42,345 bases of DNA from Betaproteobacteria bacterium (lineage in GTDB: Bacteria > Pseudomonadota > Gammaproteobacteria > Burkholderiales > SG8-39). Within the stretch, counting starts at the first letter, position 1, and every line of letters begins with the position of its first letter. The position numbers were made by a program, and so were the translations under genes. Location: NCBI GenBank assembly GCA_947479645.1, contig CANKAJ010000028.1, positions 1 through 42,345 on the forward strand, read 5' to 3'. Under the pieces are notes generated by a model. The model was given only the letters and a program-made list of their open reading frames with translations. It did not search any database and had not been told where the DNA came from. Of this stretch, positions 18,466 to 25,869 are shown piece by piece.

Positions 18466-18631
18466 ATCGGGCGCGCGCACAGATTGAAACAGGCGCGTCA
18501 GTGGCAATTGATGCCTGGAATGTAACGAAATCCACCCGGAGACGGGCAAGGCAACATTTGCTCACATCGCTAACATCTGCAATACGAAGCGCGGGCGGCT
18601 GGCCATTGCAGCGAGCCACCCGCTCGACAAC

Positions 18632-19345
18632 TTATTTCGCGATGTAAAGCTCGGGGAATTGCTTTTGCAGCGCGGCGACCTTGGGCAGGTCGTTGATCAT
18701 GATGTAGGGCTCGTAAGGATGGTTCGCCGCGTAGTCCTGATGGTAAGCCTCGGCCTGGTAGTACTTCTGTAACGGCACCACCTGCGTGACAATCGGACGC
18801 GGGAACACCCTGGCCGCCCCCAGTTGTTGGATATAGGCGCTGGCCACCCGCTTCTGCTCTTCACCTGAATAGAAAATGGCAGAGCGATATTGCGGACCGG
18901 TGTCCGGTCCCTGGCGATTCAATTCGGTGGGGTTGTGCGCAACCGAGAAAAACACTTTCAACAACTGGCCATAGCTGATTTTTGCAGGATCGTAGGTCAC
19001 CTGCACCGCTTCGGCATGGTCAGTCGAACCCGAACTCACCTTGCGGTAGTCGGCCGTTTGCGCCGTGCCGCCGGCGTAGCCCGATGTCACATCAAGCACG
19101 CCCTTGAGATGCTCGAACACCGCTTCGATACCCCAGAAGCAACCGCCGGCAAACACCGCGGTTTGCGGGCCCTTGGCGGCGGCCAGCGGTGCATCCACCT
19201 TCGGATTGGGCAGGGGCGTCGCCGCATCCGAGGACGCGCACGCCCCCAGTCCAAGCAACGCCAGCATGCCCAGCGCTTTCTTTAACCTGGCTATGCCGAC
19301 GACCGTGACACCGAAGACATTAAGGACATTAAGGACATTGCGCAT
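18632..19345 (-). CDS. msrA: Peptide-methionine (S)-S-oxide reductase MsrA, predicted lipoprotein
   Basis: Repairs methionine-S-sulfoxide in proteins. Catalytic Cys69 lies in FAGGCFWGIEAVFEHLKGV. TSGYAGG, DHAEAVQVTYDP and HNPTELNRQGPDTGPQYRS are standard MsrA blocks, and the core is complete. Unusually for MsrA, the first 36 residues contain a hydrophobic span and a lipobox (LGLGAC, Cys36), predicting an exported lipoprotein acting on envelope proteins. The start at 19345 follows AGGA by 9 nt. The first codons are built from a 9-bp tandem repeat (NVLNVLNVF), so the N-terminus may vary in length between strains. A shorter start near residue 27 would still keep the lipobox. Confidence 0.93.
   Translation of the reverse strand: MRNVLNVLNVFGVTVVGIARLKKALGMLALLGLGACASSDAATPLPNPKVDAPLAAAKGPQTAVFAGGCFWGIEAVFEHLKGVLDVTSGYAGGTAQTADYRKVSSGSTDHAEAVQVTYDPAKISYGQLLKVFFSVAHNPTELNRQGPDTGPQYRSAIFYSGEEQKRVASAYIQQLGAARVFPRPIVTQVVPLQKYYQAEAYHQDYAANHPYEPYIMINDLPKVAALQKQFPELYIAK
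19316..19342. repeat. 9-bp tandem repeat in the msrA signal region
   Basis: The unit GACATTAAG is present at 19316-19324 and 19325-19333, with a third partial copy (GACATT) at 19334-19339. It encodes the repeated Asn-Val-Leu at the start of MsrA. Because the unit is a multiple of three, slippage would add or remove three residues without breaking the frame. Confidence 0.7.
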
Positions 19346-19456
19346 GGAGAATTCCTGTCAAGATTTGGAAACTGTCCGGCTTGGTCGCGCCACACGCCCT
19401 GAACCTTACACATGTGCCGCCACCGGCACGCATTCCGGACATGCCTGTCGCGGCTT

Positions 19457-20257
19457 CTAGCGACCTTTGAACACCGGCTTGCGTTTTTCCTTGAACGCCA
19501 ACCGGCCTTCGCTGGCGTCTTCAGTCTTCTTGACCACGCCGGTCAGACGGCGCTCATAGTCGGTGTAGGCATCCAGTTCCATCAGCAGCGAACGATTGAT
19601 GGCCAGTTTCCACGCGGCATAGGTGCGGGTCGGGCCATTGGCCAGATCCGCGACAAATTTCGCGAGTTCAGCCTCGTAGGTTTCCGGTGACCATACGCGC
19701 ACGACGATGCCCACCCGCTCCGCTTCAGTGGCATCCAGCACCCGGGCATTGATCAGGATATCCATCGAGCGCGACTGGCCAATCAGCCGCGGCAGCATGA
19801 TAGGCACGCCTTGCGCCGAAAAAATGGCCTTGGAGGCGCGGATATCACCAATCAGGGCATCAGAACGGATCACACGAAAGTCACACGCCAGCGACGTGAC
19901 CCAGCCCGCGCCATGACAGCGGCCGTTGATGGCCGCGACGATGGGTTTGGGCGTGCCAAGCAATGTTTTCACCAATGCATGATGCGGACCGTAATTGGTG
20001 GTGATGCCCACATCGGATATGAAGCCGCGCGGCGGCTCGCCCATGCCGCCGACAATGTCGTCTCCGGACGAAAAGGCGCGGCCGGCGCCGGTGATCACGA
20101 TGACCCGCACACTGTCATCAATGCCGCACTCCTGCACATAATCGACGATGCCGTGCACCATCTTGAATGTGATCGCATTGAGCTTGTCCGGCCGGTTCAA
20201 AGTGATGGTCGCTACCCCACCATCCTGATGAAAACTCAAGCCTTCGACTTCTTTCAC
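19457..20257 (-). CDS. Crotonase-family protein with both usual catalytic glutamates missing
   Basis: An enoyl-CoA hydratase/isomerase-fold protein of 266 residues. GTG 20257 is chosen because GGGGAG precedes it by 9 nt and the family starts here. The frame open further upstream merely reads through a tandem repeat. Fold motifs are clear (ATITLNRPDKLNAI, FSSGDDI, LPRLIG). Aligned to the other hydratase in this window, however, the two active-site glutamates are replaced by Val120 (GAGWVTSLACD) and Arg140 (GDIRASKAIF). It is unlikely to be a standard hydratase. Another crotonase-type reaction on an acyl-CoA is expected. The oxyanion hole region is kept. It sits 111 bp from msrA and is probably transcribed alone. 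Confidence 0.88.
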   Translation of the reverse strand: MKEVEGLSFHQDGGVATITLNRPDKLNAITFKMVHGIVDYVQECGIDDSVRVIVITGAGRAFSSGDDIVGGMGEPPRGFISDVGITTNYGPHHALVKTLLGTPKPIVAAINGRCHGAGWVTSLACDFRVIRSDALIGDIRASKAIFSAQGVPIMLPRLIGQSRSMDILINARVLDATEAERVGIVVRVWSPETYEAELAKFVADLANGPTRTYAAWKLAINRSLLMELDAYTDYERRLTGVVKKTEDASEGRLAFKEKRKPVFKGR

Positions 20258-20324
20258 TATGGTGTTCTCCCCTGATTGTTTTTTATGGAAGTCCCTGACA
20301 AGGGGCAACTCTCCCCTGTCTTGA

Positions 20325-20339
20325 TATATCCCCCACTTC
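20325..20339 (-). promoter_or_regulatory. 15-nt motif shared with the Bug-gene upstream region
   Basis: On the minus strand this reads GAAGTGGGGGATATA, 68 bp upstream of the crotonase gene. The same 15 nt occur at 23346-23360 on the plus strand, upstream of the Bug receptor gene, and both are followed by CAAG after a 0-1 base gap. A regulatory site or repeat remnant is possible. Confidence 0.3.
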
Positions 20340-20436
20340 GGAGGCAAGACGGTGCAAGCATTTCCTGAATCAGGGCATGTCCTGTGATTCCTGGAGAAAT
20401 TACCTGCAATTGTTTCGTAAAATGTACGCTGATCAC

Positions 20437-20490
20437 GCAATGCAGGCAATGCAGGCAATGCAGGCAATGCAGGCAATGCAGGCAATGCAG
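20437..20490. repeat. Six perfect tandem copies of a 9-bp unit
   Basis: GCAATGCAG is repeated six times without a mismatch (20437-20490). It lies 180 bp before the crotonase start, in a 329-bp gene-free spacer. If read on the minus strand it encodes repeated Ala-Leu-Pro, but it is upstream of the best start codon, so it is taken as noncoding. Perfect identity suggests recent expansion by slippage, i.e. a variable-number locus that could tune promoter spacing. Confidence 0.85.
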
Positions 20491-20535
20491 GAACAACTGT
20501 GACACTCACTATCGATATGGGCAAGCCGCGCAATT

Positions 20536-20567
20536 GAAAACGGCCCGCTAACAGCCAGGCCGCTTTC
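20536..20567 (-). terminator. Intrinsic terminator after the acidic-tailed protein gene
   Basis: GAAAACGGCC at 20536-20545 pairs with GGCCGCTTTC at 20558-20567 with one mismatch. On the minus strand the 3-prime arm ends in GGCCGTTTTC, the usual GC stem with a T-rich tail, 19 bp after the stop codon of the upstream minus-strand gene. Confidence 0.6.
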
Positions 20568-20586
20568 AGACTACAGCACGCGCAGA

Positions 20587-21123
20587 CTACTCTTCGTCGC
20601 CGCCTTCGCCTTCGTCCACTTCCACTTCCGCTTCCGGAGCGGCAGCCGGCATTTCCTTGGCCGGTTTTGCGACACCATCGGCAGCAGCAACAACCTTCTT
20701 CTTCCGGGGTTTCTTGACCACTTCCGGTGGATCAACCGGCTTGGGCAGGGTCGCCTCGTACTGACGCTGAATTTCAAGCTGCAACTCGGGCCAGCGCGCC
20801 TGAAATCCCTCCAGTGTCGCCGTAGCACCCGGTGCTTCCAGCGCAGCCAGGCTGCTCAGGTAATTAGGTGCAAATACGAATGCAGGTGGCTTCCACATGT
20901 CCCGCTTGGTCGTAAATGTTGTCATATCCTTGCAGCGCATGAAAAACAGGATCTGCTTTAATCCGGGTTGATTTCCAGCAATACTTCTATCCAGCACAAC
21001 CCAGCCGTGCTCCTTGCTGTGCCCCCACCATTGACCATGGAATGCGGTCGGATCCTGCACGGTGGTATAGGGCGCCGGAATAATTGGCGGTTTGGGTGGT
21101 GGTTCCGGGAGTGCTTCCAGCAT
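20587..21123 (-). CDS. Conserved-looking hypothetical protein with Lys-rich and acidic C-terminal tail
   Basis: Not recognised as a named family. The 178-residue product has a structured-looking N-terminal part (FHGQWWGHSKEHGWVVLD, KQILFFMRCKDMTTF, FVFAPNYLSSLAAL). It ends in a low-complexity tail with a basic patch (KKPRKKK, around 140-147) followed by Ala/Pro and a terminal acidic run (EVEVDEGEGGDEE). There is no signal peptide or membrane span. ATG 21123 is chosen over an upstream TTG because GGAAGGAAG directly precedes it. It is flanked downstream by an intrinsic terminator. The basic-acidic tail suggests interaction with nucleic acid or protein, but this is only a composition argument. 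Confidence 0.75.
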   Translation of the reverse strand: MLEALPEPPPKPPIIPAPYTTVQDPTAFHGQWWGHSKEHGWVVLDRSIAGNQPGLKQILFFMRCKDMTTFTTKRDMWKPPAFVFAPNYLSSLAALEAPGATATLEGFQARWPELQLEIQRQYEATLPKPVDPPEVVKKPRKKKVVAAADGVAKPAKEMPAAAPEAEVEVDEGEGGDEE

Positions 21124-21425
21124 GGATCTTCCTTCCAATTAAAATTTCGATGGCGTTGATCCCGTCGCAAGCGCGCGGTCAATTAACATGACTGACTGCA
21201 GCTTTACGCAATTGCTCGCCGATACTGCAGTATGCGCTGATACTGCACTGCGCAACGGATTTATTCTTTCCGGGTTCTGTTGCAATTGGAGCTGGACAAT
21301 GGCAATTGCAATCCGTTCACGCATTCACTTGTTGACCATTCACGAACGCGACAAAGCGGATCAAAGCGACTGCAGCAGCCAATTGCGTACAATGCACTCC
21401 TTCAAGCAATCAAGAAAGTCTTGCC

Positions 21426-21695
21426 GTGAAAAGAACCGATCTTGAAAAACTCAAAGGCGTCTCCATCACCGATCGGATGAATCAGGCTGTCACACCGGGC
21501 CGTTTTGGCAAGGACGCGGCAATGGCCTTGAACCGCCGTGAACAACGCAAGCTCGACCAGGCCCAGGGCCTGGTTCCCTTCGCAGTCAAACTCAATGCTG
21601 ACCTGATCAAGCAGATCCAGGCGCTCGCTGCCGAACGCAATGCCGGGCTCAATGAAATCGTGGCCGAATTGCTGAAAAAGGGACTGAGCGGCTGA
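21426..21695 (+). CDS. Small protein with ribbon-helix-helix-like C-terminus
   Basis: An 89-residue protein from a GTG start preceded by AAGAAAG. The C-terminal half (PFAVKLNADLIKQIQALAAE, then RNAGLNEIVAELLKKGL) has the strand-helix-turn-helix pattern of ribbon-helix-helix DNA-binding or antitoxin-like proteins. The N-terminal half (MKRTDLEKLKGVSITDRMNQ) is basic and unrecognised. It ends 20 bp before yaeQ on the same strand, so the two are probably co-transcribed. No toxin-like partner is apparent, because YaeQ is not a known toxin. A small transcriptional regulator is the most economical idea. Confidence 0.7.
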   Translation: MKRTDLEKLKGVSITDRMNQAVTPGRFGKDAAMALNRREQRKLDQAQGLVPFAVKLNADLIKQIQALAAERNAGLNEIVAELLKKGLSG

Positions 21696-21715
21696 CATCC
21701 AGTCCGGCAATCTCA

Positions 21716-22270
21716 ATGGCACTCAAGGCAACTATCTTCAAGGCCGAACTGCAGATCGCGGACATGGATCGCCATTACTACCATGACCATGCGCTGACGC
21801 TGGCCCGTCATCCATCGGAAACGGACGAGCGCATGATGGCGCGGTTGCTGGCCTTCGTGCTGAATGCCGGCGATGAGTTGGCTTTCGGCAAGGGCCTCAG
21901 CGCGGAGGACGAACCCGATCTTTGGCAGAAAGACCTGACGGGAGCCATCAAGCTATGGGTGGAATTGGGACTGCCGGAGGAGAAATCCGTGCGCCGGGCG
22001 TGCGGACGCGCTGACCAGGTGATCCTCTACAGTTACGGCGGCCATGCCGCGCAATTGTGGTGGAATGCCAACCGCAGGAATCTCGAACGCTCAGACAATT
22101 TGAGTGTCATCGATCTGCCGGTGGATGCCACGCGGGCGCTGGCCACACTGGCCCAGCGCACCATGCGCCTGCAATGCACCATTCAGGAAGGGGAAGTCTT
22201 TGTCACCGACGGACAAAACACCGCGCAGGTTGCACCACTGACCTTGAAAGCGGCGCAGACCTCGCGGTGA
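21716..22270 (+). CDS. yaeQ: YaeQ family protein
   Basis: A 184-residue YaeQ homologue, essentially the E. coli length (181). The opening MALKATIFKAELQIADMDRHYY, then HDHALTLARHPSETDERMMAR, LAFGKGLSAEDEPDLW and IKLWVELGLPEE are diagnostic. The fold is related to PD-(D/E)XK nuclease-like proteins, and the cellular role is not settled (E. coli YaeQ was linked to suppression of RfaH loss). It follows the RHH-like gene closely and ends 12 bp from the convergent Bug receptor gene. Confidence 0.93.
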   Translation: MALKATIFKAELQIADMDRHYYHDHALTLARHPSETDERMMARLLAFVLNAGDELAFGKGLSAEDEPDLWQKDLTGAIKLWVELGLPEEKSVRRACGRADQVILYSYGGHAAQLWWNANRRNLERSDNLSVIDLPVDATRALATLAQRTMRLQCTIQEGEVFVTDGQNTAQVAPLTLKAAQTSR

Positions 22271-22282
22271 TCTTGCAGGGAC

Positions 22283-23248
22283 TCAGTCCGGCTTGATGTT
22301 GTGTTCCTTGACGATTTTCGACCACTTCGCCACATCCTCGCGCAGCATGTCCGCAAACTGCTCGGGCGTATTGGCCACGGCAATCACACCCGCTGCCGAC
22401 AACCTCTCCATGCCTTCTGGTGAACGGATAATCTTGACGAGTTCCGTGTGCATGCGCGTGATGATGGCGCGGGGGGTGCCTGCCGGAGCCATCAAACCAT
22501 AGTAGGTAGCCGCCTGGAAGCCGGGGAAACCCGTTTCATGCATCGTCGGCAGATCGGGGAACAACGGTAACCGGGTCAGTGAAGTCACGCTGATGGGACG
22601 CATCTTGCCGGCCTTGATGTGAGCCAGCACCGGACCGACATTGACGAACTCCAGATCAGCCTCTCCAGCCAAAACTGCCGTGGTCGCCGGGCCCGCGCCC
22701 TTGTAGGGGATATGGGTGACCTTGATGCCCGCCTGTTGCGCCGCCAGCACAACGGCCAGATGAGTGGAACCGCCGTTGCCTGACGAGGCCCAGTTGACCT
22801 TACCCGGATTGGCCTTGGCGAAAGCCACCAGTTCCTGCATGGTCTTGGGTCCGAAGCCGGGATAGGCCACCAGCACATTGGGCGCGTTCACGAACTGGGT
22901 AATGGTCGCGTAATCCTTGACCGGGTCATACGGCACCGAATCGAAGAGCAGCGTCGGAAAAGTATGCGTGTTGTTGGAACCGACCAGGAATGTGTAGCCA
23001 TCCGGTGCCGCCTTGGCCACGGCTTCACCGGCGATAAGCCCGCCCCCGCCAGCACGATTTTCGTAAACGATGGACTGACCCAGCACCTCGCCCAGCTTGA
23101 TCGCGATCGGGCGCGCAACCACATCGGTGCCACCGCCGGCGGCGTAGGGAACGATCCAGCGTATGGGTTTGGTGGGATAGGTGCCCTGGGCAAAGGCCGT
23201 TGAAACTCCCAGCGCTGCCAGCAGCGCGACTGCAATGATGCGTGTCAT
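22283..23248 (-). CDS. Bug/TctC-family tripartite tricarboxylate transporter substrate-binding protein
   Basis: Periplasmic receptor of 321 residues with a signal peptide (MTRIIAVALLAALGVSTAFA, cleavage before Gln21) and the Bug hallmarks YPTKPIRWIVPYAAGGGTD, ENRAGGGGLIAGEAVAKAAPDGYT and HIPYKGAGPAT. Such proteins bind carboxylates or other small acids for TctAB-type permeases. ATG 23248 is set by AAGGAGGAG just upstream. No TctA or TctB gene is nearby, which is common for the large Bug families of Burkholderiales. The neighbouring TcuA-like flavoprotein and GntR regulator suggest a tricarballylate-like or related acid as ligand, but this is inference. Confidence 0.95.
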   Translation of the reverse strand: MTRIIAVALLAALGVSTAFAQGTYPTKPIRWIVPYAAGGGTDVVARPIAIKLGEVLGQSIVYENRAGGGGLIAGEAVAKAAPDGYTFLVGSNNTHTFPTLLFDSVPYDPVKDYATITQFVNAPNVLVAYPGFGPKTMQELVAFAKANPGKVNWASSGNGGSTHLAVVLAAQQAGIKVTHIPYKGAGPATTAVLAGEADLEFVNVGPVLAHIKAGKMRPISVTSLTRLPLFPDLPTMHETGFPGFQAATYYGLMAPAGTPRAIITRMHTELVKIIRSPEGMERLSAAGVIAVANTPEQFADMLREDVAKWSKIVKEHNIKPD

Positions 23249-23292
23249 GTTCACTCCTCCTTGAAATGTCACCGATTGCCTCGACTTGCTAG

Positions 23293-23342
23293 GGAAACAC
23301 TGAAAATGCGTCAAATATACAGAATGCGTACATCGTGTTTCC
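23293..23342 (-). promoter_or_regulatory. Long-spaced inverted repeat in the Bug-gene promoter region
   Basis: GGAAACAC at 23293-23300 and its perfect complement GTGTTTCC at 23335-23342 enclose 34 bp that hold two copies of AATGCGT and the AT-rich TATATTTG stretch. The site lies 45-95 bp upstream of the receptor start, where a promoter and operator are expected. A looped or dimer-of-dimers regulator site is possible. No direct evidence links it to the GntR regulator. Confidence 0.35.
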
Positions 23343-23444
23343 GCTGAAGTGGGGGATATACAAGGGGGCACGCCCACTTGTTCACTACCTCGCTAGTCTA
23401 CTCCCGCTGCGAACGCGCTGACAGCGTCACTCTGGCGCACCGAT

Positions 23445-23472
23445 TTGGTGGCGCTCCAAGGAGCGCCACCAA
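23445..23472 (-). terminator. Perfect 13-bp hairpin after the flavoprotein gene
   Basis: TTGGTGGCGCTCC at 23445-23457 pairs perfectly with GGAGCGCCACCAA at 23460-23472, leaving a two-base centre. It lies 8 bp beyond the stop of the flavoprotein gene and probably ends its transcript or protects its 3-prime end. There is no T-tract, so it is not a classic intrinsic terminator. Confidence 0.55.
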
Positions 23473-23480
23473 CCGTGACA

Positions 23481-24971
23481 TTACATTGCTGCAGCGAACT
23501 TGCCGGCACTGCGTCCGGCGATGCGGCCGAATACGGCACCGGACATCAGGCCCGTGCCCAGCGGGTAGTTGTAATGGAAGAGGCCTCCCACCATTTCGCC
23601 GCAGGTGTACAAGCCCGCCATCGGTTTCCAGTCGCTGCCGACCACCTGTCCATCTTTGGTGATCTTCAGGCCGCCGAAGGTGAAGGTAATTCCACCAGTC
23701 ACCGGATAGGACACATACGGCGGCGTATCGAGCTTCACCGCCCAGTTGGTCTTGGCCGGCGTCACGCCCTCGGTATGCACGCCATCCAGCGCCGCCGGAT
23801 TGAACGGACCGCCGTGGCCGGCTGCCTCGTTGTAGGCATTGATCGTATTCATTGCCTCGGTGTGGTTGACCTTCAACTGTTTCACCAGGCCTTCGAGCGT
23901 GTCCGACTTGAGCGGCTCGCTGGTGGAATAGCGCGGCTCGAGCAGGTGCAGGACCTTGCTGTCGAAGATCTGGTAGGCGAGGCTGCCGGGTTGCTTGAGA
24001 ATGGAGCCGCCGTATTTGGCATAGGTGTAGGACTGCAGGTTCTCGCCTTCGTCCAGCCAGCGCTTGCCCTCGATGTTGATCATCACGCCATAGGGATAGG
24101 ACAGGCGGTTGGTCTTGTCGGTGAGGTTGCGCTGACCGTAGTCGGGCGCTTCGGCATTGATCGGCGTCGCGTGGCAGCCACCCCAATGACCCCAGGGCAT
24201 GGCACCGATGTCCATGGCCATCTTCAGGCCGTCGCCATAGTTGAAGTTGGAGCCGCGCACCTTGGCATGCTCCCACGGATCGCCAAGGTACTGGCGACGC
24301 CAGGCCGGATTGGTCTCAAAGCCACCGCAGGCCAGCACCACCGCACCCGCGGAGATGGCCTTCAATTCATCGGGACCGCGCGCGACCACGCCGGAGACTC
24401 GACCAGTGGAATCCTGGATGAGGCTCTGTGCCGACGTGTCGTAGCGGATTTCAACGCCGGCTTCCTCGGCTGTCTTGAACCAGGTGGCCGACAGCGACAC
24501 GCCCTCGTGCTCGATGCGCACGAACGCGCCCTTGGGCCATTTGTAGTTGCCGTTGATGTCCTTCACGCCGATCACCGAGTGCGCCGGTTCGAACTTCATC
24601 TTGCCCGACTCCTGCAGCCACACCATGGTGTCGTAGGACTGGTCGATCAGAATCTTCGACAACTCCGGATCGCTGCGTCCGTTGGTGACATTCATCAGGT
24701 CGCCACGAAAGGATGCCTCGTCATAGGGCTGTACGCCGGAGTGAAAGCCCGGGTATTCCGCTTCGATGCCAGGCAGGAAGCGATCCAGTTCATTCACATG
24801 GTTGTACACAAAGCGGAAGATCGCGCCGCTGAAATGGGTGTTGCCACCGCGCTGCCCCTTGGGGGCCTTCTCCAGCAACAGCACACGCTTGGCGCCGTTT
24901 TCCCTGGCCGACACTGCTGCGGCGCAAGCCGCGTTGCCACCGCCCACAACGATAACGTCAAAATCACTCAT
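23481..24971 (-). CDS. FAD-dependent oxidoreductase, tricarballylate dehydrogenase (TcuA)-like
   Basis: A 496-residue flavoprotein of the fumarate reductase/succinate dehydrogenase flavoprotein group. The dinucleotide-binding motif is at residues 5-20 (DVIVVGGGNAACAAAV), with LLLEKAP at the end of strand 2. AVVLACGGFETNP and the C-terminal GGITFTFGGLKITKDGQVV, LYTCGEMVGGLFHYNYP and GTGLMSGAVFGRIAG blocks are typical. TcuA and its relatives oxidise tricarballylate to aconitate, but homologues act on other acids or steroids. ATG 24971 follows AGGA by 7 nt. It is divergent from a GntR/FCD regulator with a palindromic operator between, so it is probably controlled by that regulator. Confidence 0.9.
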   Translation of the reverse strand: MSDFDVIVVGGGNAACAAAVSARENGAKRVLLLEKAPKGQRGGNTHFSGAIFRFVYNHVNELDRFLPGIEAEYPGFHSGVQPYDEASFRGDLMNVTNGRSDPELSKILIDQSYDTMVWLQESGKMKFEPAHSVIGVKDINGNYKWPKGAFVRIEHEGVSLSATWFKTAEEAGVEIRYDTSAQSLIQDSTGRVSGVVARGPDELKAISAGAVVLACGGFETNPAWRRQYLGDPWEHAKVRGSNFNYGDGLKMAMDIGAMPWGHWGGCHATPINAEAPDYGQRNLTDKTNRLSYPYGVMINIEGKRWLDEGENLQSYTYAKYGGSILKQPGSLAYQIFDSKVLHLLEPRYSTSEPLKSDTLEGLVKQLKVNHTEAMNTINAYNEAAGHGGPFNPAALDGVHTEGVTPAKTNWAVKLDTPPYVSYPVTGGITFTFGGLKITKDGQVVGSDWKPMAGLYTCGEMVGGLFHYNYPLGTGLMSGAVFGRIAGRSAGKFAAAM

Positions 24972-25081
24972 CAGAATCCTTTCACAGTTCAACACGATTC
25001 AACACGAAATAGGGACATGCAAATTCCGAAAACCGAGGAGGCCCGGAGGATTGCAAAACTTCTGGATGCACCTGCAAACTC

Positions 25082-25099
25082 TGTATACAATTGTATCCA
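25082..25099. promoter_or_regulatory. Palindromic operator candidate between flavoprotein gene and gntR-type gene
   Basis: TGTATACAATTGTATCCA contains the perfect 12-bp palindrome ATACAATTGTAT (25085-25096), extending with one mismatched pair to 18 bp. GntR/FCD regulators commonly bind short palindromes of this TGTATACA style. It is centred between the flavoprotein start (24971) and the regulator start (25181), so it is the likely autoregulatory and target operator. A tandem 10-bp repeat TTCAACACGA (24988-25007) lies nearby. Confidence 0.6.
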
Positions 25100-25180
25100 G
25101 AACCTAAATGAGTGTCAATTTTGCGCTAGGCTCAACGTGAGCTCAGAGCCCATGCAAGGACCGACCAAGGACCGACGTAA

Positions 25181-25858
25181 ATGACACGCAGCACGAAAAG
25201 CATCGCCGCCCCCGCCAACCCGGCCGGCATGTCATTGGCCGACCATGTCTATGCCGAACTGAAGAAGGCACTCAACACGGGGCGCTACGAGCCGGGCGAA
25301 CCGGTGCGCGAGGAAGCCGTGGCAGGCTGGCTGCAGGTGAGCCGCACCCCGGTGCGCGAAGCACTGCGCCGCCTGGCATCGGACAATCTGCTGGTCACGA
25401 CGCACCGCGGACTGGCCGTGCCCCAACTGAGGGACGACCAGATTCTGGAGCTTTACGCCATGCGCGGGGTACTCGAGGGCGCCGCGGCCGCGCTGGCCGC
25501 CAAACATGCATCCGCCAATGAAATCGACTTCCTCAATCGAATGCTTCAGGAGCAGGAAGCGGCAAAAGACGATGCAGGCAAACTGGTGCTCATCAACAAG
25601 GAACTGCACAATTGCATCTATCGCGCCGCGAGGAATCGCTACCTGCTGCGCACACTGACATCGTTGCAGAATGAACTGGAACAACTGCGCGGCACCACCT
25701 TCTCGTGGCCGGGCCGCCCCAGGGATGCCCTCAAGGAACACCGGGCCATCGTGCGGGGCATCCAGCGCCAGGATGCCGACGCGGCTGAAAAGGCATCACG
25801 CCTTCACGTCAGCGAGGCGCTCAATTTCCGCCTGCGCATCATGCGCGCCAGCCCGTAG
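25181..25858 (+). CDS. GntR-family transcriptional regulator (FCD/FadR subfamily)
   Basis: A 225-residue regulator. Residues about 15-85 form the winged helix-turn-helix (VYAELKKALNTGRYEPGEPV, then REEAVAGWLQVSRTPVREALRRL and the wing TTHRGLAVPQL). The remainder is an all-helical FCD ligand-binding domain (YAMRGVLEGAAAALAAKHAS, with the His-bearing HNCIYRAARN and HRAIVRGIQ helices that usually bind metal and carboxylate). It is divergent from the TcuA-like gene and presumably represses it until an acid ligand binds. The Bug receptor gene may belong to the same regulon. The start at 25181 has only a weak RBS. Confidence 0.93.
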   Translation: MTRSTKSIAAPANPAGMSLADHVYAELKKALNTGRYEPGEPVREEAVAGWLQVSRTPVREALRRLASDNLLVTTHRGLAVPQLRDDQILELYAMRGVLEGAAAALAAKHASANEIDFLNRMLQEQEAAKDDAGKLVLINKELHNCIYRAARNRYLLRTLTSLQNELEQLRGTTFSWPGRPRDALKEHRAIVRGIQRQDADAAEKASRLHVSEALNFRLRIMRASP

Positions 25859-25869
25859 CCTCTGCGACG

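Noticed and set aside
20437..20490. Repeat array as a CRISPR
   Set aside because: The units are 9 bp, contiguous and without spacers, and there are no cas genes.
20258..20533. N-terminal extension of the crotonase with an Ala-Leu-Pro repeat
   Set aside because: The extension is translated tandem repeat and spacer. A GTG with a good RBS at 20257 matches the family start.
23445..25184. A 579-codon open frame on the plus strand across the flavoprotein gene
   Set aside because: It mirrors the TcuA-like coding sequence, whose FAD motif and conserved C-terminus are on the minus strand. The plus frame is a codon-bias shadow rich in His, Arg and Gln.
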